A stretch of DNA of 64,000 nucleotides from Curtobacterium oceanosedimentum (GCF_020297365.1 NZ_JAIXIG010000022.1:1-64000), one strand, 5' to 3'; numbered from the stretch's first letter, positions 46,377 through 55,675 are shown. Numbers and translations: made by a program. Notes: generated by a model not told the origin, from the sequence alone.

Positions 46377-47291
46377 GGCGCCGCTCCCGCTGACCCGCTC
46401 GGCACGGACGAAGGCGATGCCGACGAGGACGAGCAGTCCCCCGGTCAGCTGCAGCGCCGCCAGCGTCTGGCCGAGGAGGATCCAGGCCGACACCGCTGCT
46501 GCGACGACCTCGAGCAGACCGGCGAACGAGGCGAGACGACTCCCGAGGAGCCGGGACGCGACGATGCTCGTGGCGTACGCGAACGCGGTCGCGACGAGTC
46601 CGATGACGAGCGTCGGCAGCCACCAGGGCACCTGCCGGCCGAGGACCTCGACCGGCGTCACGGCAGCGGAGAGCTCGACGATCCCGAGCACGCCGAGGAC
46701 GCCGAGGAGTGCGGCGCCGACGAGCAGGCTCGCGGCCGCGAACGCCACGCTCGAGACGTCGCCCGGCGTGCCGGCCGAGACGACGAAGTAGACGGCGAGG
46801 CAGACCGTCGCCCCGGCAGCCAGGAGCACGCCGAGGGGATCGAGCGCCTGCCCGCTCGGTGACACCACGAGCAGGAGCCCGGCGATCGACGTGCCGGCGC
46901 CGATCAGCACGACCGCCGCCGGGCGGCGACGCCGGAGCACCCAACCGGTGAGCACGAGGAGGACCGGGGCCGTGTACTCGATCAGGATCGCGGTGCTCAC
47001 CGGGATGTGCTCGATCGCCGAGAAGTAGCACAGCTGCGTGCCGACGACCCCGAGGGCGGCCATCGCCAGGACCCGCCACCGCGCTGCCCAGAGCGCCCGG
47101 TACCGGCCCCGCTGCGTGGACACCGCGAACGGGAGGAGCACGATCCCACCGATGGCCGCCCGGACGGCGACCGCTGCGCCCGGCGTCCACCCGGAGTCGA
47201 GGAGCGGTTCGACGAACGGGCCGGACAACCCGAAGGCGACAGCGGCCGCCACGGCGCTGAGCAGCCCCGTCGACCGCGGTGTCCGTGTCAC
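46368..47291 (-). CDS. EamA/DMT-family transporter
   Basis: 307 residues with ten helices in two five-helix repeats, each an EamA domain. The first has FGLSGPFVEPLLDSGW and AAIGGIVLLPF; the second has ATVCLAVYFVVSAGTPG. DMT transporters export amino acids, nucleotides or drugs; the substrate is unknown. The GTG at 47291 has a GAGGTG site 6 nt upstream; a GTG three codons earlier (47300) is the alternative. It is divergent from a CGNR regulator, a pairing I have often seen in actinobacteria. Confidence 0.85.
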   Translation of the reverse strand: MTRTPRSTGLLSAVAAAVAFGLSGPFVEPLLDSGWTPGAAVAVRAAIGGIVLLPFAVSTQRGRYRALWAARWRVLAMAALGVVGTQLCYFSAIEHIPVSTAILIEYTAPVLLVLTGWVLRRRRPAAVVLIGAGTSIAGLLLVVSPSGQALDPLGVLLAAGATVCLAVYFVVSAGTPGDVSSVAFAAASLLVGAALLGVLGVLGIVELSAAVTPVEVLGRQVPWWLPTLVIGLVATAFAYATSIVASRLLGSRLASFAGLLEVVAAAVSAWILLGQTLAALQLTGGLLVLVGIAFVRAERVSGSGASA

Positions 47292-47304
47292 GATGAGCAC
47301 CTCA

Positions 47305-47343
47305 CGTCAGGGTTGATCGAGCTGTTGCTCCTGACGGTACGCT
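47305..47343. promoter_or_regulatory. Divergent control region of EamA transporter and CGNR regulator
   Basis: CGTCAGG (47305-47311) and CCTGACG (47330-47336) form an inverted repeat with an 18-bp spacer. On the plus strand TACGCT (47338-47343) is a -10 candidate for the regulator, directly next to the right half-site, so a bound regulator would block it. Confidence 0.4.
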
Positions 47344-47364
47344 CGGCATTCGTAAGGAGTCAGA

Positions 47365-47934
47365 ATGTTCTTTGCCCCTGACACGGACGAGGCGCTCACG
47401 TTCGACGTCGCGCTGATGAACACCGTCGCCGGTGCGTCGCCCTCAGGTCGTGACGAGATCGCCGACCCGGGCCAGCTCGCCGGGTTCGTCGACCGGTTCC
47501 GGTTCTCCGGACGGGTCGACGGGGACGCCGCCGAACTCGATGCCGTCCGATCGGTGCGCACGCTCCTGCGGTCGGCCTGGACCCTCCCCCCGGACGAGAT
47601 GGTGGCGTTCGTCAACGACGTCCTCGCGACACGGGATGCGCGGCCGCGGCTGACGCGGCACGACGGAACGGACTGGCACCTCCACGCGACGCCCGAGGAC
47701 GCGGCGCTGGCGGACCGCATCGCGGTGGAAGCGGCGATGGCCCTGGTGGACGTCGTCCGCTCCGGACGGACCGGACGGCTCCGGGAGTGCGCTGCCACCG
47801 ACTGTGACGGGCGACTCGTCGACCTCTCGAAGAACGGATCGAGACGGTTCTGCAGTGTGCGCTGCAGCAACCGCACGAACACGGCGGCGCACCGGGCGAG
47901 GAAGGCGACCCGGGCTGCTGGCACGGAGGGCTGA
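47365..47934 (+). CDS. CGNR zinc-finger (ABATE domain) regulator
   Basis: The protein has 189 residues. The N-terminal ABATE-type stress-sensing domain (1-135) opens TFDVALMNTVAG. The C-terminal treble-clef zinc finger has CAATDCDGRLVDLSKNGSRR, then CSVRCSNRTNTAAHRAR, matching the CGNR consensus (here CSNR). Such proteins are DNA-binding regulators, often beside an EamA exporter. The ATG has AAGGAG 6 nt upstream. Confidence 0.88.
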   Translation: MFFAPDTDEALTFDVALMNTVAGASPSGRDEIADPGQLAGFVDRFRFSGRVDGDAAELDAVRSVRTLLRSAWTLPPDEMVAFVNDVLATRDARPRLTRHDGTDWHLHATPEDAALADRIAVEAAMALVDVVRSGRTGRLRECAATDCDGRLVDLSKNGSRRFCSVRCSNRTNTAAHRARKATRAAGTEG

Positions 47935-47961
47935 GCGCGCCCTCGACCCACGGCTAACCGG

Positions 47962-49317
47962 TCAGCGCATCAACCACGCGCAGGCCACCGGCGACGACCA
48001 CGGGTTCGACCGCACCCGCGCGACCTGCAGGGTCGGGTCCGCTCGGCAGGCCTCCGCGGCCGCGGGCAGCTGCTCGGCCCACACCGGCCCGTCGCTCCGC
48101 CGTGTGTCCGCGGGGGCGACGTGCAGGACGGCAGCGGCCACGACGGCGGTGACCACGCACCAGCCGGCGAGCGCCCCGACCAGGCGACCCGCACCTCCCG
48201 TCCGTCGCGCCGCACGCGACCAGCGTCCGGAGTCGACGAGCGCGGCGGCGGCGACCACCACGGCACTCACCAGGAGCAGGCCGGCGGCCGCGGCGTAGCG
48301 CTGCGGCGGCAGGCCGGCCATCGCGGCGACCGGGGCGGACCAGCGGGTGCCGGAGCCGCCGTTGGCGACCAGGGCGGCGGCCCAGACGGCGACGGACGCC
48401 AGGGTGAGCGCGACGACCATCCACCGGGTGCGTGTCGGGGCGACCACGACGGCTGCCACCAGGACGACCAGGAGCACGACGGCGGGGACGAGGACCACCG
48501 CCCAGCCGCGTGCGACGACGGCGCTCAGGACGGCGCCGAGGTGCGGGTCCCACGCGCCGGACACGGGTCGGAGCAGGTAGCCCGCCAGCACGTCGCGCAG
48601 GGCGGGCACCACGGGGGTGAGCGCACGGGGGCTGGTCCGGGTCGTGATCCCCTGCACGGCGAGCCCCACGATCGCCGTCGCGGTGACGGGCAGGGCGAGC
48701 AGGCGGCGGTGCCGGCCGGTCTGGTCGGTGTCCGGCCCCGCCCAGGCCAGGAGCAGCAGCGGCAGGAACAGGACGGTCAACGGTTCGGTGAGGACGGCTG
48801 CCCCCGCGACCACGGCGAGCGCGGCGGCTCCCCACCACGAACGTGCCCGGTACGCGAACACCCAGGGCACGAGGACGAGCAGGTACCAGTGCAGGTTGGC
48901 GGCGTTGCCGCTGATCTCGCGGGGTGCGAGCGGCAGGACGACGGGCACCGCGGCGAGCACGACCCGGAGCGACGCGGGACGGACGGTGTCGCGGGACAGC
49001 ACGAACACCAGCGCGCAGACCCCGCCGACCAGCAGGCACGACGTCAGTGCGACGACCTGGGCGTAGCGGGCCGCCGGCAGCGCGTAGCCGAGGTCGACGA
49101 CCAGCCGCGGCACCAGGTGCACGTAGCCGGCGTACGGGTGCAGCAGGGTGTCGATCGGCCCCATCGCGATGCGCTCCCGCAGGAAGACGCCGCCGTCCTC
49201 GGCCCAGACGGTGTTCCGGGGCACGGGGCCGAGTCGGTACCAGGCCAGGGCGGCCGCGAGCAGACCGAGGACGAGCGCGACGAGGGGGACGCCGGCGACC
49301 CTGCGCACGAGGTCCAT
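47962..49317 (-). CDS. GT-C-like multi-pass membrane protein
   Basis: The protein has 451 residues and 10-11 helices. The first exported loop carries NTVWAEDGGVFLRERI; an Asp/Glu pair in the first loop is the usual catalytic feature of GT-C polyprenyl-phosphate-sugar transferases. The short C-terminal exported tail contains a cysteine pair. It may add mannosyl or other sugars from polyprenol-phosphate donors, such as the product of the synthase at 50815-51561; the exact family is not certain. The ATG follows TATCCT by 6 nt. Confidence 0.78.
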   Translation of the reverse strand: MDLVRRVAGVPLVALVLGLLAAALAWYRLGPVPRNTVWAEDGGVFLRERIAMGPIDTLLHPYAGYVHLVPRLVVDLGYALPAARYAQVVALTSCLLVGGVCALVFVLSRDTVRPASLRVVLAAVPVVLPLAPREISGNAANLHWYLLVLVPWVFAYRARSWWGAAALAVVAGAAVLTEPLTVLFLPLLLLAWAGPDTDQTGRHRRLLALPVTATAIVGLAVQGITTRTSPRALTPVVPALRDVLAGYLLRPVSGAWDPHLGAVLSAVVARGWAVVLVPAVVLLVVLVAAVVVAPTRTRWMVVALTLASVAVWAAALVANGGSGTRWSAPVAAMAGLPPQRYAAAAGLLLVSAVVVAAAALVDSGRWSRAARRTGGAGRLVGALAGWCVVTAVVAAAVLHVAPADTRRSDGPVWAEQLPAAAEACRADPTLQVARVRSNPWSSPVACAWLMR

Positions 49318-49323
49318 CCGGTG

Positions 49324-49403
49324 AGGATAGTTCTGAGATCGCGCATCGTCGATACAGCCACTCCGCGATGTGGTCGGCTCGTCCCGGGGTCGTGCGCCAA
49401 GAT
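49324..49403. promoter_or_regulatory. Divergent leaderless promoters at 49324 and 49398
   Basis: Minus-strand TATCCT (49329-49324) ends 6 nt before the ATG at 49317. Plus-strand CAAGAT (49398-49403) ends 6 nt before the GTG at 49410. Confidence 0.5.
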
Positions 49404-49409
49404 GGACGG

Positions 49410-50711
49410 GTGACGGACGGCCGGGTGAGCAGACACGTGCTCGGGCGCCGGTACCTGTCCGCCTGGATCGGCTTCTCGGCCGGTGGACGGTTCAGCCAGG
49501 CGCTCGCGACGGTCATCGTGCTGTTCGCGTTCGGACAGCCGACCGTGCAGGCCCTGGTCGGGCGGGCCGGCACGTGGGCCGTGCTCCTGACGCTGTTCGT
49601 CCTGGCCGGGCTGAGCCTGCTGGGGCAGCGCTACCGCATCGAGTGGCACGGGGTCCTGCCCCTGTCGCTGCTCGCGTTCGTGGGGTACTGCGCCCTGAGC
49701 GTGCTGTGGAGCGAGTACTCCTGGTTCGCGCTCCGGGGCCTCGTGCAGACCATCTGCTTCATCGGGCTCGGGTTGTACCTGGCGCTCGGCCGCGACCTGG
49801 TGCAGGTGATCCGGGCCTCCGGCGACGCGTTCCGCATCCTGCTCGTCACGGCCCTCGGGCTCGAGGTCCTGTCCGGCCTGGTCCTCGACGTGCCGTTCCC
49901 GGCGTTCGGCATCCGCGGCGACATCGCCTACGGCGGGCCGATCCAGGGCATCGGCGGCACGCGCAACTTCATGGGGTTCATCGCGGCGATGGCGCTCGTG
50001 ACCTTCGTCGTCGAGTTCCTGACGCGGTCGGTCACGGTGTGGCGCGCCGTGGCGTCGACCTCGCTGGCCGTCATCGCCCTGATGCTCGTGCAGTCCCCCA
50101 TCACCGGGCTCGCGATGATCGCCCTCGCCGTGACCGCCCTGGCGCTCTGGTCGCTCCGACATGCGCGACCGGCGACACGGCCGGTGGTCAACGCCGTGCT
50201 CGGCGCGGCGGTGCTGCTGACGCTGGTCGTCGCGGTGCTCGCCCGTGGTCGGCTGCTCGCCGAGATCGGCGCCGCGGGCGGCACGGCGACCCGCACCGAC
50301 CTGTGGTCACAGATCCGGGTGCTCGTCGAGCGCTACCCGATCCAGGGCTGGGGCTGGGTGGGCACCTGGCCCACGGAGCCCGTGGTGCCCTACGTCACCC
50401 TGATCGACCCCGCCGGGGCACGCTTCACCTCGGGGCTCAACGCGTTCGTCGACGCCTGGCTGCAGATCGGGTTCGCCGGCACGATCATCCTGGGCGTCAC
50501 GGCGCTGCTCGCGTTCGCCCGGGCCTGGGTGACCGCGACGACGTTCCCCGGGGTGGCGTACGTGTGGCCGGCCGCGGTGCTCGTGCTGCTGGCCGTGACG
50601 AGTACGGCGGAGAGCTACCTGCTGCACGGGGCCGGCCTGATGTTCTTCGTGACCGTGCTCGTGGTGGCCGCTCGACGCCGGTCGTGGCGGCGGCACCTGC
50701 CGCGCTCGTAG
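49410..50711 (+). CDS. Second O-antigen ligase/polymerase-like membrane protein
   Basis: The protein has 433 residues and about 11 helices. The Wzy_C-like loop has ATRTDLWSQIRVLVERYPIQG, then WGWVGTWP, and FVDAWLQIGFAGTII. It has the same fold class as the protein at 44997-46376, but the two differ clearly in sequence, so they probably act on different glycans or steps. The GTG start is set by CAAGAT 6 nt upstream. It ends at a palindrome of the GGGAGGC family. Confidence 0.85.
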   Translation: MTDGRVSRHVLGRRYLSAWIGFSAGGRFSQALATVIVLFAFGQPTVQALVGRAGTWAVLLTLFVLAGLSLLGQRYRIEWHGVLPLSLLAFVGYCALSVLWSEYSWFALRGLVQTICFIGLGLYLALGRDLVQVIRASGDAFRILLVTALGLEVLSGLVLDVPFPAFGIRGDIAYGGPIQGIGGTRNFMGFIAAMALVTFVVEFLTRSVTVWRAVASTSLAVIALMLVQSPITGLAMIALAVTALALWSLRHARPATRPVVNAVLGAAVLLTLVVAVLARGRLLAEIGAAGGTATRTDLWSQIRVLVERYPIQGWGWVGTWPTEPVVPYVTLIDPAGARFTSGLNAFVDAWLQIGFAGTIILGVTALLAFARAWVTATTFPGVAYVWPAAVLVLLAVTSTAESYLLHGAGLMFFVTVLVVAARRRSWRRHLPRS

Positions 50712-50733
50712 CGCGCGCTGCGCGCGACCCACC

Positions 50734-50781
50734 GACGGCCGGGAGGCCCGTCACGGCCCCGCACCGCGCCTCCAGGCCGTC
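50734..50781. terminator. Palindromic terminator, GGGAGGC family
   Basis: GACGGCCGGGAGGC (50734-50747) pairs with GCCTCCAGGCCGTC (50768-50781) with a single mismatch, around a 20-nt loop. It lies between convergent genes. Confidence 0.75.
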
Positions 50782-50814
50782 ACGCCGGACGTTCCGCGCC
50801 CGCGAGCGCGAGCG

Positions 50815-51561
50815 CTACGAGCGGGTGCGGCGCCCGAGACGGCGCTGCAGCCCCCACTGGGTGACGCGGAGCATCGCCTCGACGACGATCGAGCGGCTCA
50901 TCTTCGACACCCCGTGCACGCGGTCGCGGAAGCGGATCGGCACCTCGACGATGCGGCCGCCCAGGGCGTCCACCCGCAGGGTCATGTCGACCTGGAAGCA
51001 GTAGCCCTTCGAGTCGACCGAACCGAGGTCCATGCGCGCGATCGCGGTGGAACGGTAGACGCGGTAGCCGGCGGTGATGTCCCGCACGTCGAGGCCGAGC
51101 ACCCACCGCGCGTAGGTGTTCGCACCGCGGCTGAGCGCCTGGCGACGCAGCGGCCAGTCGACGACCGATCCCCCCGGCACCCAGCGGGAGCCGATGGCGA
51201 GCTGGACGTCGTCGGAGGACGCCACGGCGTCGATGAGGGCCGGCAGCCGGTCGGCCGGGTGCGAGCCGTCGGCGTCCATCTCGACGAGCAGCGGGTACCC
51301 GCGCTCCAGACCCCAGCGGAACCCGGCCACGTAGGCCGTGCCGAGGCCGAGCTTGCCGGCGCGCTGCAGCAGGTGCACCCGGTCGTCCTCGACGGCCATC
51401 GCACGCACGATGTCGCCCGTCCCGTCGGGGCTCCCGTCGTCCACCACGAGCAGGTGGACGCCGGGAGACGCCGTCAGGACGGCGGACGCGATGGTCCGGA
51501 TGTTCTCGGCCTCGTCGTACGTCGGGACGATGACGAGGGCCGTGGTCTCGCCCGGGGTCAC
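50815..51561 (-). CDS. Polyprenol monophosphomannose synthase-like GT2
   Basis: The protein has 248 residues and no membrane helices. GT2 motifs: ALVIVPTYDEAENI, VVDDGSPDGTGDI, the DXD-type EMDADGSHPADRLP and SRWVPGGSV, with FRDRVHGVSKMS near the end. This is the dolichol/polyprenol-phosphate mannose synthase (DPM1/Ppm1) pattern. It should make polyprenol-phosphate-mannose on the cytoplasmic face from GDP-mannose, the donor for GT-C enzymes. The GTG overlaps the upstream gene's stop by 4 nt (GTGA). Confidence 0.9.
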   Translation of the reverse strand: MTPGETTALVIVPTYDEAENIRTIASAVLTASPGVHLLVVDDGSPDGTGDIVRAMAVEDDRVHLLQRAGKLGLGTAYVAGFRWGLERGYPLLVEMDADGSHPADRLPALIDAVASSDDVQLAIGSRWVPGGSVVDWPLRRQALSRGANTYARWVLGLDVRDITAGYRVYRSTAIARMDLGSVDSKGYCFQVDMTLRVDALGGRIVEVPIRFRDRVHGVSKMSRSIVVEAMLRVTQWGLQRRLGRRTRS

Positions 51562-54044
51562 CGGTTGAGACGCCGCTTGACCTTGCCGACGACGCTGCGC
51601 GGGCCCTCGGTGCGCAGGTAGTGCACGGCGCGGCCGAGGTCGTACCGGACGCCGGAGAGCTTCTTGCGCTCCGGGACCCGCACGCGCATCGTGTGCGGCG
51701 CGAGCGTCGTCGTGGTGTCGCGCACCGACTTGTCCGCCGCGCGGATCGGGTTGCGGCAGAACTCGACGAGCGGGGCGAGGACGTTCTCCCACGTGAACTG
51801 CTCGCGCACGCGGTCGACGTTCGCGATGAACTGCGTGCGGGCCTTCTTGTCGAACAGCGCCGTCTCGAGCGCCGCGGCGAGGCCGTCGACGTCCTGCTCG
51901 TGCACCGCGATGCCGAGCTTCTCCTCGGCGACCAGGTCGCCGAAGGAGTCGCCCGCCGTCGTGACGATCGGCAGGCGCGCCCACAGGTAGTCGAGGATGC
52001 GGGTGCGGAACGAGAACGTCGTCTCGAGGTGCTCGTAGTGCGTCGAGACGCCGGCGTCGGCTTCGAGCAGGTAGGCGCCGCGCTCCTCGTACGGGATCCA
52101 CTGGTCGTTGAAGAAGACGTGCTTGCCGGTGAGACCCAGGGCGTCGGCCTCGGCGCGGACCTTCGCGACGATGTCCATCTCGGGCACGTCGGGGTTGGGG
52201 TGCTGCACGCCCATGAAGAAGAGCTTGACCGACGGACGGCGCTCGGCGAGCTGCGCGATCGACCGGACGAGGGTGATCGGGTCGAACCAGTCGTAGATGC
52301 CACCGCCCCAGACGACGAGCTTGTCGTTCTTGCCGATGCCGGGCACGACGCCCTTGACCCGCTGCTGGTCGTGCACCGGCGGGGTCGAGGACAGGCCGAA
52401 CGGCACGACGCCGATGAGCGAGCGCAGGTCGGCGTCGCGCGAGTACGTCCGGGCGTTCACGCGGCCGGAGCCGGCGAGCTGGCCGAGCCAGAACATCCGC
52501 TGCCGCTCCGACGCGCAGATGAAGTAGTCGCCGAGCTCGAGCTGGTGGTTCAGCGTGTCCGATGCGTCGAGGATCTGGCGGTTCCACTTGTCGACGTCGT
52601 CGCTGCGGCCCTGCTCGAGCTGCTCGAGGTGCAGCGGGTCGTACACGTCGACGACCAGGATCTTGCTCGTCGACTCGAGCACCGGGAACAGTCGGAGCGC
52701 GTGGCCCTGCACGATGATGACGTCGGCCCAGCCCTCGTGCTCGACCATCTGGCGCGGGTGGCGGTGCGGGACCGTGACGACCTCGTAGGACGGGTCGATC
52801 TGCGACGAGCGGGTCAGGCTGACGACGCGGACGTCGTGCTCGGACGCGAGCTGCTTCGCCATCTGGGTCGCGCGGATCGCCGGGCCGGCCATCTTCGCGC
52901 CGATCGAGTCCCCCGTGATGATGAGCACGCGGCGGCGGGTGCCGACCTCGAGCACGCCCAGGGAGTGCACGATCTTGTCGTAGCCGGCCAGGTAGTTCTC
53001 GATCGGGTAGGCGGGCTCGTCGCGGTTGCCGAACAGGCGCAGGAGCTCGCGGTCCGAGCGCACACGGGTGGCCTGGATCGCGCGTCGCGACTCGGTCATC
53101 GACGGCAGCTGCTCGACGAACTGGTCGACGCCGTAGATGCCGGCCATGCTCGTCTTCGGCACCGGGATGGTGGGCACGCTGTCGTCACCCGGGTTGCGCA
53201 GGTCGAGCTCGGTGGAGTCGAGCTCCCCGCGGCCCACGGCACGGCGGACGGCGAGGGCCAGCGACCCGGGCAGGGCGGCTGCGAGCTGCTCGTCGCCGAG
53301 GTTCTTGTAGAGCGTGAACAGCGCGTTCCGCTCGAGCAGGTAGGTCTCGCGGAAGTCGCCGAACTTGTTCATCGACGCGTGGTGCTTGTGGAACGCGACC
53401 GACTTCGGCTGGTACCGGAAGCGCCAGCCGAGCAGGTTGAGGCGCCAGCCCAGGTCGACGTCCTCGTAGAACATGAAGTAGCGGTCGTCGAAGCCGTCGA
53501 GCTGCTCGAAGAGCTCGGCGCGGATGAACATCGCCGCACCGGTGCCGAACAGCACGTCGGTCTCGCTCTCCCAGCGGCCGGTGTCCGGGGACCCGGCGAA
53601 GGGCTTGTAGCCCATGCCGTACCAGGTCATCGCCGCCTCGGTGAAGTCGACGTTGACGCCCTCCCAGTCGAGCACCTTCGACGCGACGGCGCCGATGTCG
53701 GCACCGGACGCGAACGTCGCCATCGCCTCGCGCACCCAGCCGGTGTCCGGACGGGCGTCGTTGTTGAGGAACGCGACGACCTCGCCGGAGGACTTCGCGA
53801 CGCCGAGGTTGCAGCCGCCGGTGAACCCGAGGTTCGCGCCGGCGTCGATGAGGGTGAAGTCGAGCTCGGAGGCCTGCAGTCGGCCGAGGTGCTCCGGGCC
53901 GGACCCGTTCTCGACGACGATGACCTCGAGCTTGTCCTGCGGCCAGTCCTGCTTGCGGAGTTCCGCGATGCTCGTCAGGGTGTCGTCCGTGCCCTTGTAG
54001 TTCACGAGGATGACGGACACGACTCCCGGCTTGCGCTCTGTCAC
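51558..54044 (-). CDS. GT2-GT4 two-domain glycosyltransferase
   Basis: The protein has 828 residues. An N-terminal GT2/rhamnosyltransferase-type domain (about 5-310) has VSVILVNYKGTDDTLTSI, AFLNNDARPDTGWV and RYFMFYEDVDLGWRLNLLGW. A linker is followed by a C-terminal GT4-like domain (about 430-790) with VLIITGDSIGAKMAGPAIRA, KLVVWGGGIYDWFDP and GVSTHYEHLETTFSFRTRILD. One polypeptide may add two consecutive sugars. The GTG at 54044 has GGAGG 8 nt upstream. Coupled to the Ppm-like gene downstream. Confidence 0.9.
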   Translation of the reverse strand: MTERKPGVVSVILVNYKGTDDTLTSIAELRKQDWPQDKLEVIVVENGSGPEHLGRLQASELDFTLIDAGANLGFTGGCNLGVAKSSGEVVAFLNNDARPDTGWVREAMATFASGADIGAVASKVLDWEGVNVDFTEAAMTWYGMGYKPFAGSPDTGRWESETDVLFGTGAAMFIRAELFEQLDGFDDRYFMFYEDVDLGWRLNLLGWRFRYQPKSVAFHKHHASMNKFGDFRETYLLERNALFTLYKNLGDEQLAAALPGSLALAVRRAVGRGELDSTELDLRNPGDDSVPTIPVPKTSMAGIYGVDQFVEQLPSMTESRRAIQATRVRSDRELLRLFGNRDEPAYPIENYLAGYDKIVHSLGVLEVGTRRRVLIITGDSIGAKMAGPAIRATQMAKQLASEHDVRVVSLTRSSQIDPSYEVVTVPHRHPRQMVEHEGWADVIIVQGHALRLFPVLESTSKILVVDVYDPLHLEQLEQGRSDDVDKWNRQILDASDTLNHQLELGDYFICASERQRMFWLGQLAGSGRVNARTYSRDADLRSLIGVVPFGLSSTPPVHDQQRVKGVVPGIGKNDKLVVWGGGIYDWFDPITLVRSIAQLAERRPSVKLFFMGVQHPNPDVPEMDIVAKVRAEADALGLTGKHVFFNDQWIPYEERGAYLLEADAGVSTHYEHLETTFSFRTRILDYLWARLPIVTTAGDSFGDLVAEEKLGIAVHEQDVDGLAAALETALFDKKARTQFIANVDRVREQFTWENVLAPLVEFCRNPIRAADKSVRDTTTTLAPHTMRVRVPERKKLSGVRYDLGRAVHYLRTEGPRSVVGKVKRRLNR

Positions 54045-54167
54045 GCGGGTTCCTCCAGCAGCTGCCGCGCGGAGCGCGGGTCGATGGCTCGGCCGCGGGG
54101 TGCCGCGGACCGATGACACCCTACAAGGCGCGCCCCGCCACTCCCCTGTGGCGGGCGACGATTCGTG

Positions 54168-54173
54168 CAGAAT
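54168..54173 (+). promoter_or_regulatory. -10 box CAGAAT, leaderless start at 54181
   Basis: CAGAAT ends 7 nt before the GTG at 54181, with no ribosome-binding site. Confidence 0.45.
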
Positions 54174-54180
54174 GGCGTGC

Positions 54181-55467
54181 GTGACCGCCGTGATCCCGAG
54201 CACCCCCATGTCCTCCCCCCTCCGCGAGGAGTACGCGGCCATCGCGGCCGGCGAGCACGCGGAGGGGCCCCGCGGCACGATCCGCTTCGCGGTGTCGACC
54301 GCCGACCCGGACGAGGGCAAGGGCGACCTGTTCGTCGCGCTCGGCCTGGCCCGCGCGCTCCGCGCCGAGGGCTGGGGCGTCGCGATGTGGCCGCTCGAGC
54401 GCTGGGGCGAGGAGGTCCCGGCGGACACCGCCGTCGTGGTCAGCATGATCGAGTCGTTCGTGCCCGGGTACGTGCCCGCGGCGACGGCCCTGGTGGCGTG
54501 GGTGCGGAACTGGACCGCGAAGTGGGCGGCCCTGCCGTACCTGGACGAGTTCGACGCCGTGTGGACCTCGTCCGGGATCGCCCGTGACGCGGTCGCCGCG
54601 ACCTACTCCGGCCCCGTCGAGGTCGTGCCGATCGGCGTCGACACCGAGCTCTTCACCACCGACGCTCCGGCTCCGCGCGAGCGCACCGACCGCGCCGTCA
54701 CGACCGTCAACTTCTGGGGCGTCCGCCGACGCGTGCAGGACGTCCTGGCCGAGGTCGCCCCCGCCGAGCCGATCGTGTGGTTCGCCGCGAACGTCGACCA
54801 CGTCGAGGCCTCCGCCGGCGTCGAGCTCCGCCCCGCCGTGTCGTACTTCGCCCTGCCCGAGGTCTACCGCGCCGCCGGGTTCGTCGTCGACGACGTCATC
54901 GCGCCGGCCGCCGAGTACGGCACCCTGAACTCCCGCCTGTACGAGTCGCTCGCCGCGGGGGCGCTGCCCGTCACCGACTGCGCGCTCGGACTCGACGAGC
55001 TCGGCCTGTCCGAGGTGCCCGTCTTCGACGACGCGGCCTCGCTCGAGCGGGCGCTCGCGATGCCGCGCGAGGAGCGCACCGCCCTGGTCGACCGCCTGCG
55101 CGCCGTGGTGGTCGAGCGGCACTCCTTCACCGCTCGCGCCGAGCAGGTGGGGCCTTCGCTCGACGCCGCCGTCACCGCGGCCTCCGGCCGGACCGGCGAG
55201 CGCGGGGCGTTCCTGCGCTGGGCGACCGCGCAGCGCGAGACGCTCCGGCAGGCCGAGCACGACCGTGACGTCCACCTGGCCGGCGTGCACGACATCAACG
55301 CGCGCCTGGTCGCGTCCGAGCAGCAGGTCGGTGCCTACGACACCGCGCGACGCGCGGCCGAGGCGGAGCGCGACCAGATCGCGGCCCGCTTCCACGGCCT
55401 GACCCGGTCGCCCGAGTACCGGCTGCTGCACGGCGTGGGCCTGATGGCGCGGCGCGCGCGCCGCTGA
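54181..55467 (+). CDS. Glycosyltransferase-like protein with C-terminal coiled coil
   Basis: The protein has 428 residues. The N-terminal Rossmann part begins IRFAVSTADPDEGKGDLFVAL; a second Rossmann half contains TVNFWGVRRRVQDVLAEV and AEYGTLNSRLYESLAAGALP, the CgeB/GT1-like nucleotide-sugar-site pattern. From about 330 on it becomes helical and charged with coiled-coil character (TAQRETLRQAEHDRDVHL, AEAERDQIAARF), ending in a basic tail. Its sugar specificity is unknown. It is divergent from the GT2-GT4 fusion gene and ends at a large inverted repeat. Confidence 0.82.
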   Translation: MTAVIPSTPMSSPLREEYAAIAAGEHAEGPRGTIRFAVSTADPDEGKGDLFVALGLARALRAEGWGVAMWPLERWGEEVPADTAVVVSMIESFVPGYVPAATALVAWVRNWTAKWAALPYLDEFDAVWTSSGIARDAVAATYSGPVEVVPIGVDTELFTTDAPAPRERTDRAVTTVNFWGVRRRVQDVLAEVAPAEPIVWFAANVDHVEASAGVELRPAVSYFALPEVYRAAGFVVDDVIAPAAEYGTLNSRLYESLAAGALPVTDCALGLDELGLSEVPVFDDAASLERALAMPREERTALVDRLRAVVVERHSFTARAEQVGPSLDAAVTAASGRTGERGAFLRWATAQRETLRQAEHDRDVHLAGVHDINARLVASEQQVGAYDTARRAAEAERDQIAARFHGLTRSPEYRLLHGVGLMARRARR

Positions 55468-55489
55468 CGGCGGTCGTCGCGGCTCGCTT

Positions 55490-55542
55490 CGTGAGCAGGA
55501 ACGGTCGAGTCCGCCCGCTGGACCCGACCGTTCCTGCTCACG
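55490..55542. terminator. 18-bp inverted repeat after glycosyltransferase gene
   Basis: CGTGAGCAGGAACGGTCG (55490-55507) is exactly complementary to 55525-55542; the 17-nt loop can extend pairing through GTCC/GGAC. Architecture (18-21 bp arms, 17-20 nt loop, convergent position) resembles 35245-35306. Confidence 0.75.
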
Positions 55543-55569
55543 ATCCGCTTGCCGGTCACGCAGCCCAGG

Positions 55570-55675
55570 ACGGACGGGAGGTGGGCCCCGCCAGCCGGTA
55601 CCGGCGCACCGCGCCAGCGGGGTGACGGCCGAGACTGGAGGGACGGTACCAGCTGGTACCGGGCCTCCCGTCCGT
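55570..55675. repeat. Composite palindrome of the GGGAGGC family
   Basis: ACGGACGGGAGG (55570-55581) pairs with CCTCCCGTCCGT (55664-55675). Between them lie CCGGTACCGG (55595-55604) and the perfect 18-bp palindrome CGGTACCAGCTGGTACCG (55644-55661), itself flanked by TGGAGG on the left. It looks like two partly degenerate family members joined together. Confidence 0.7.
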
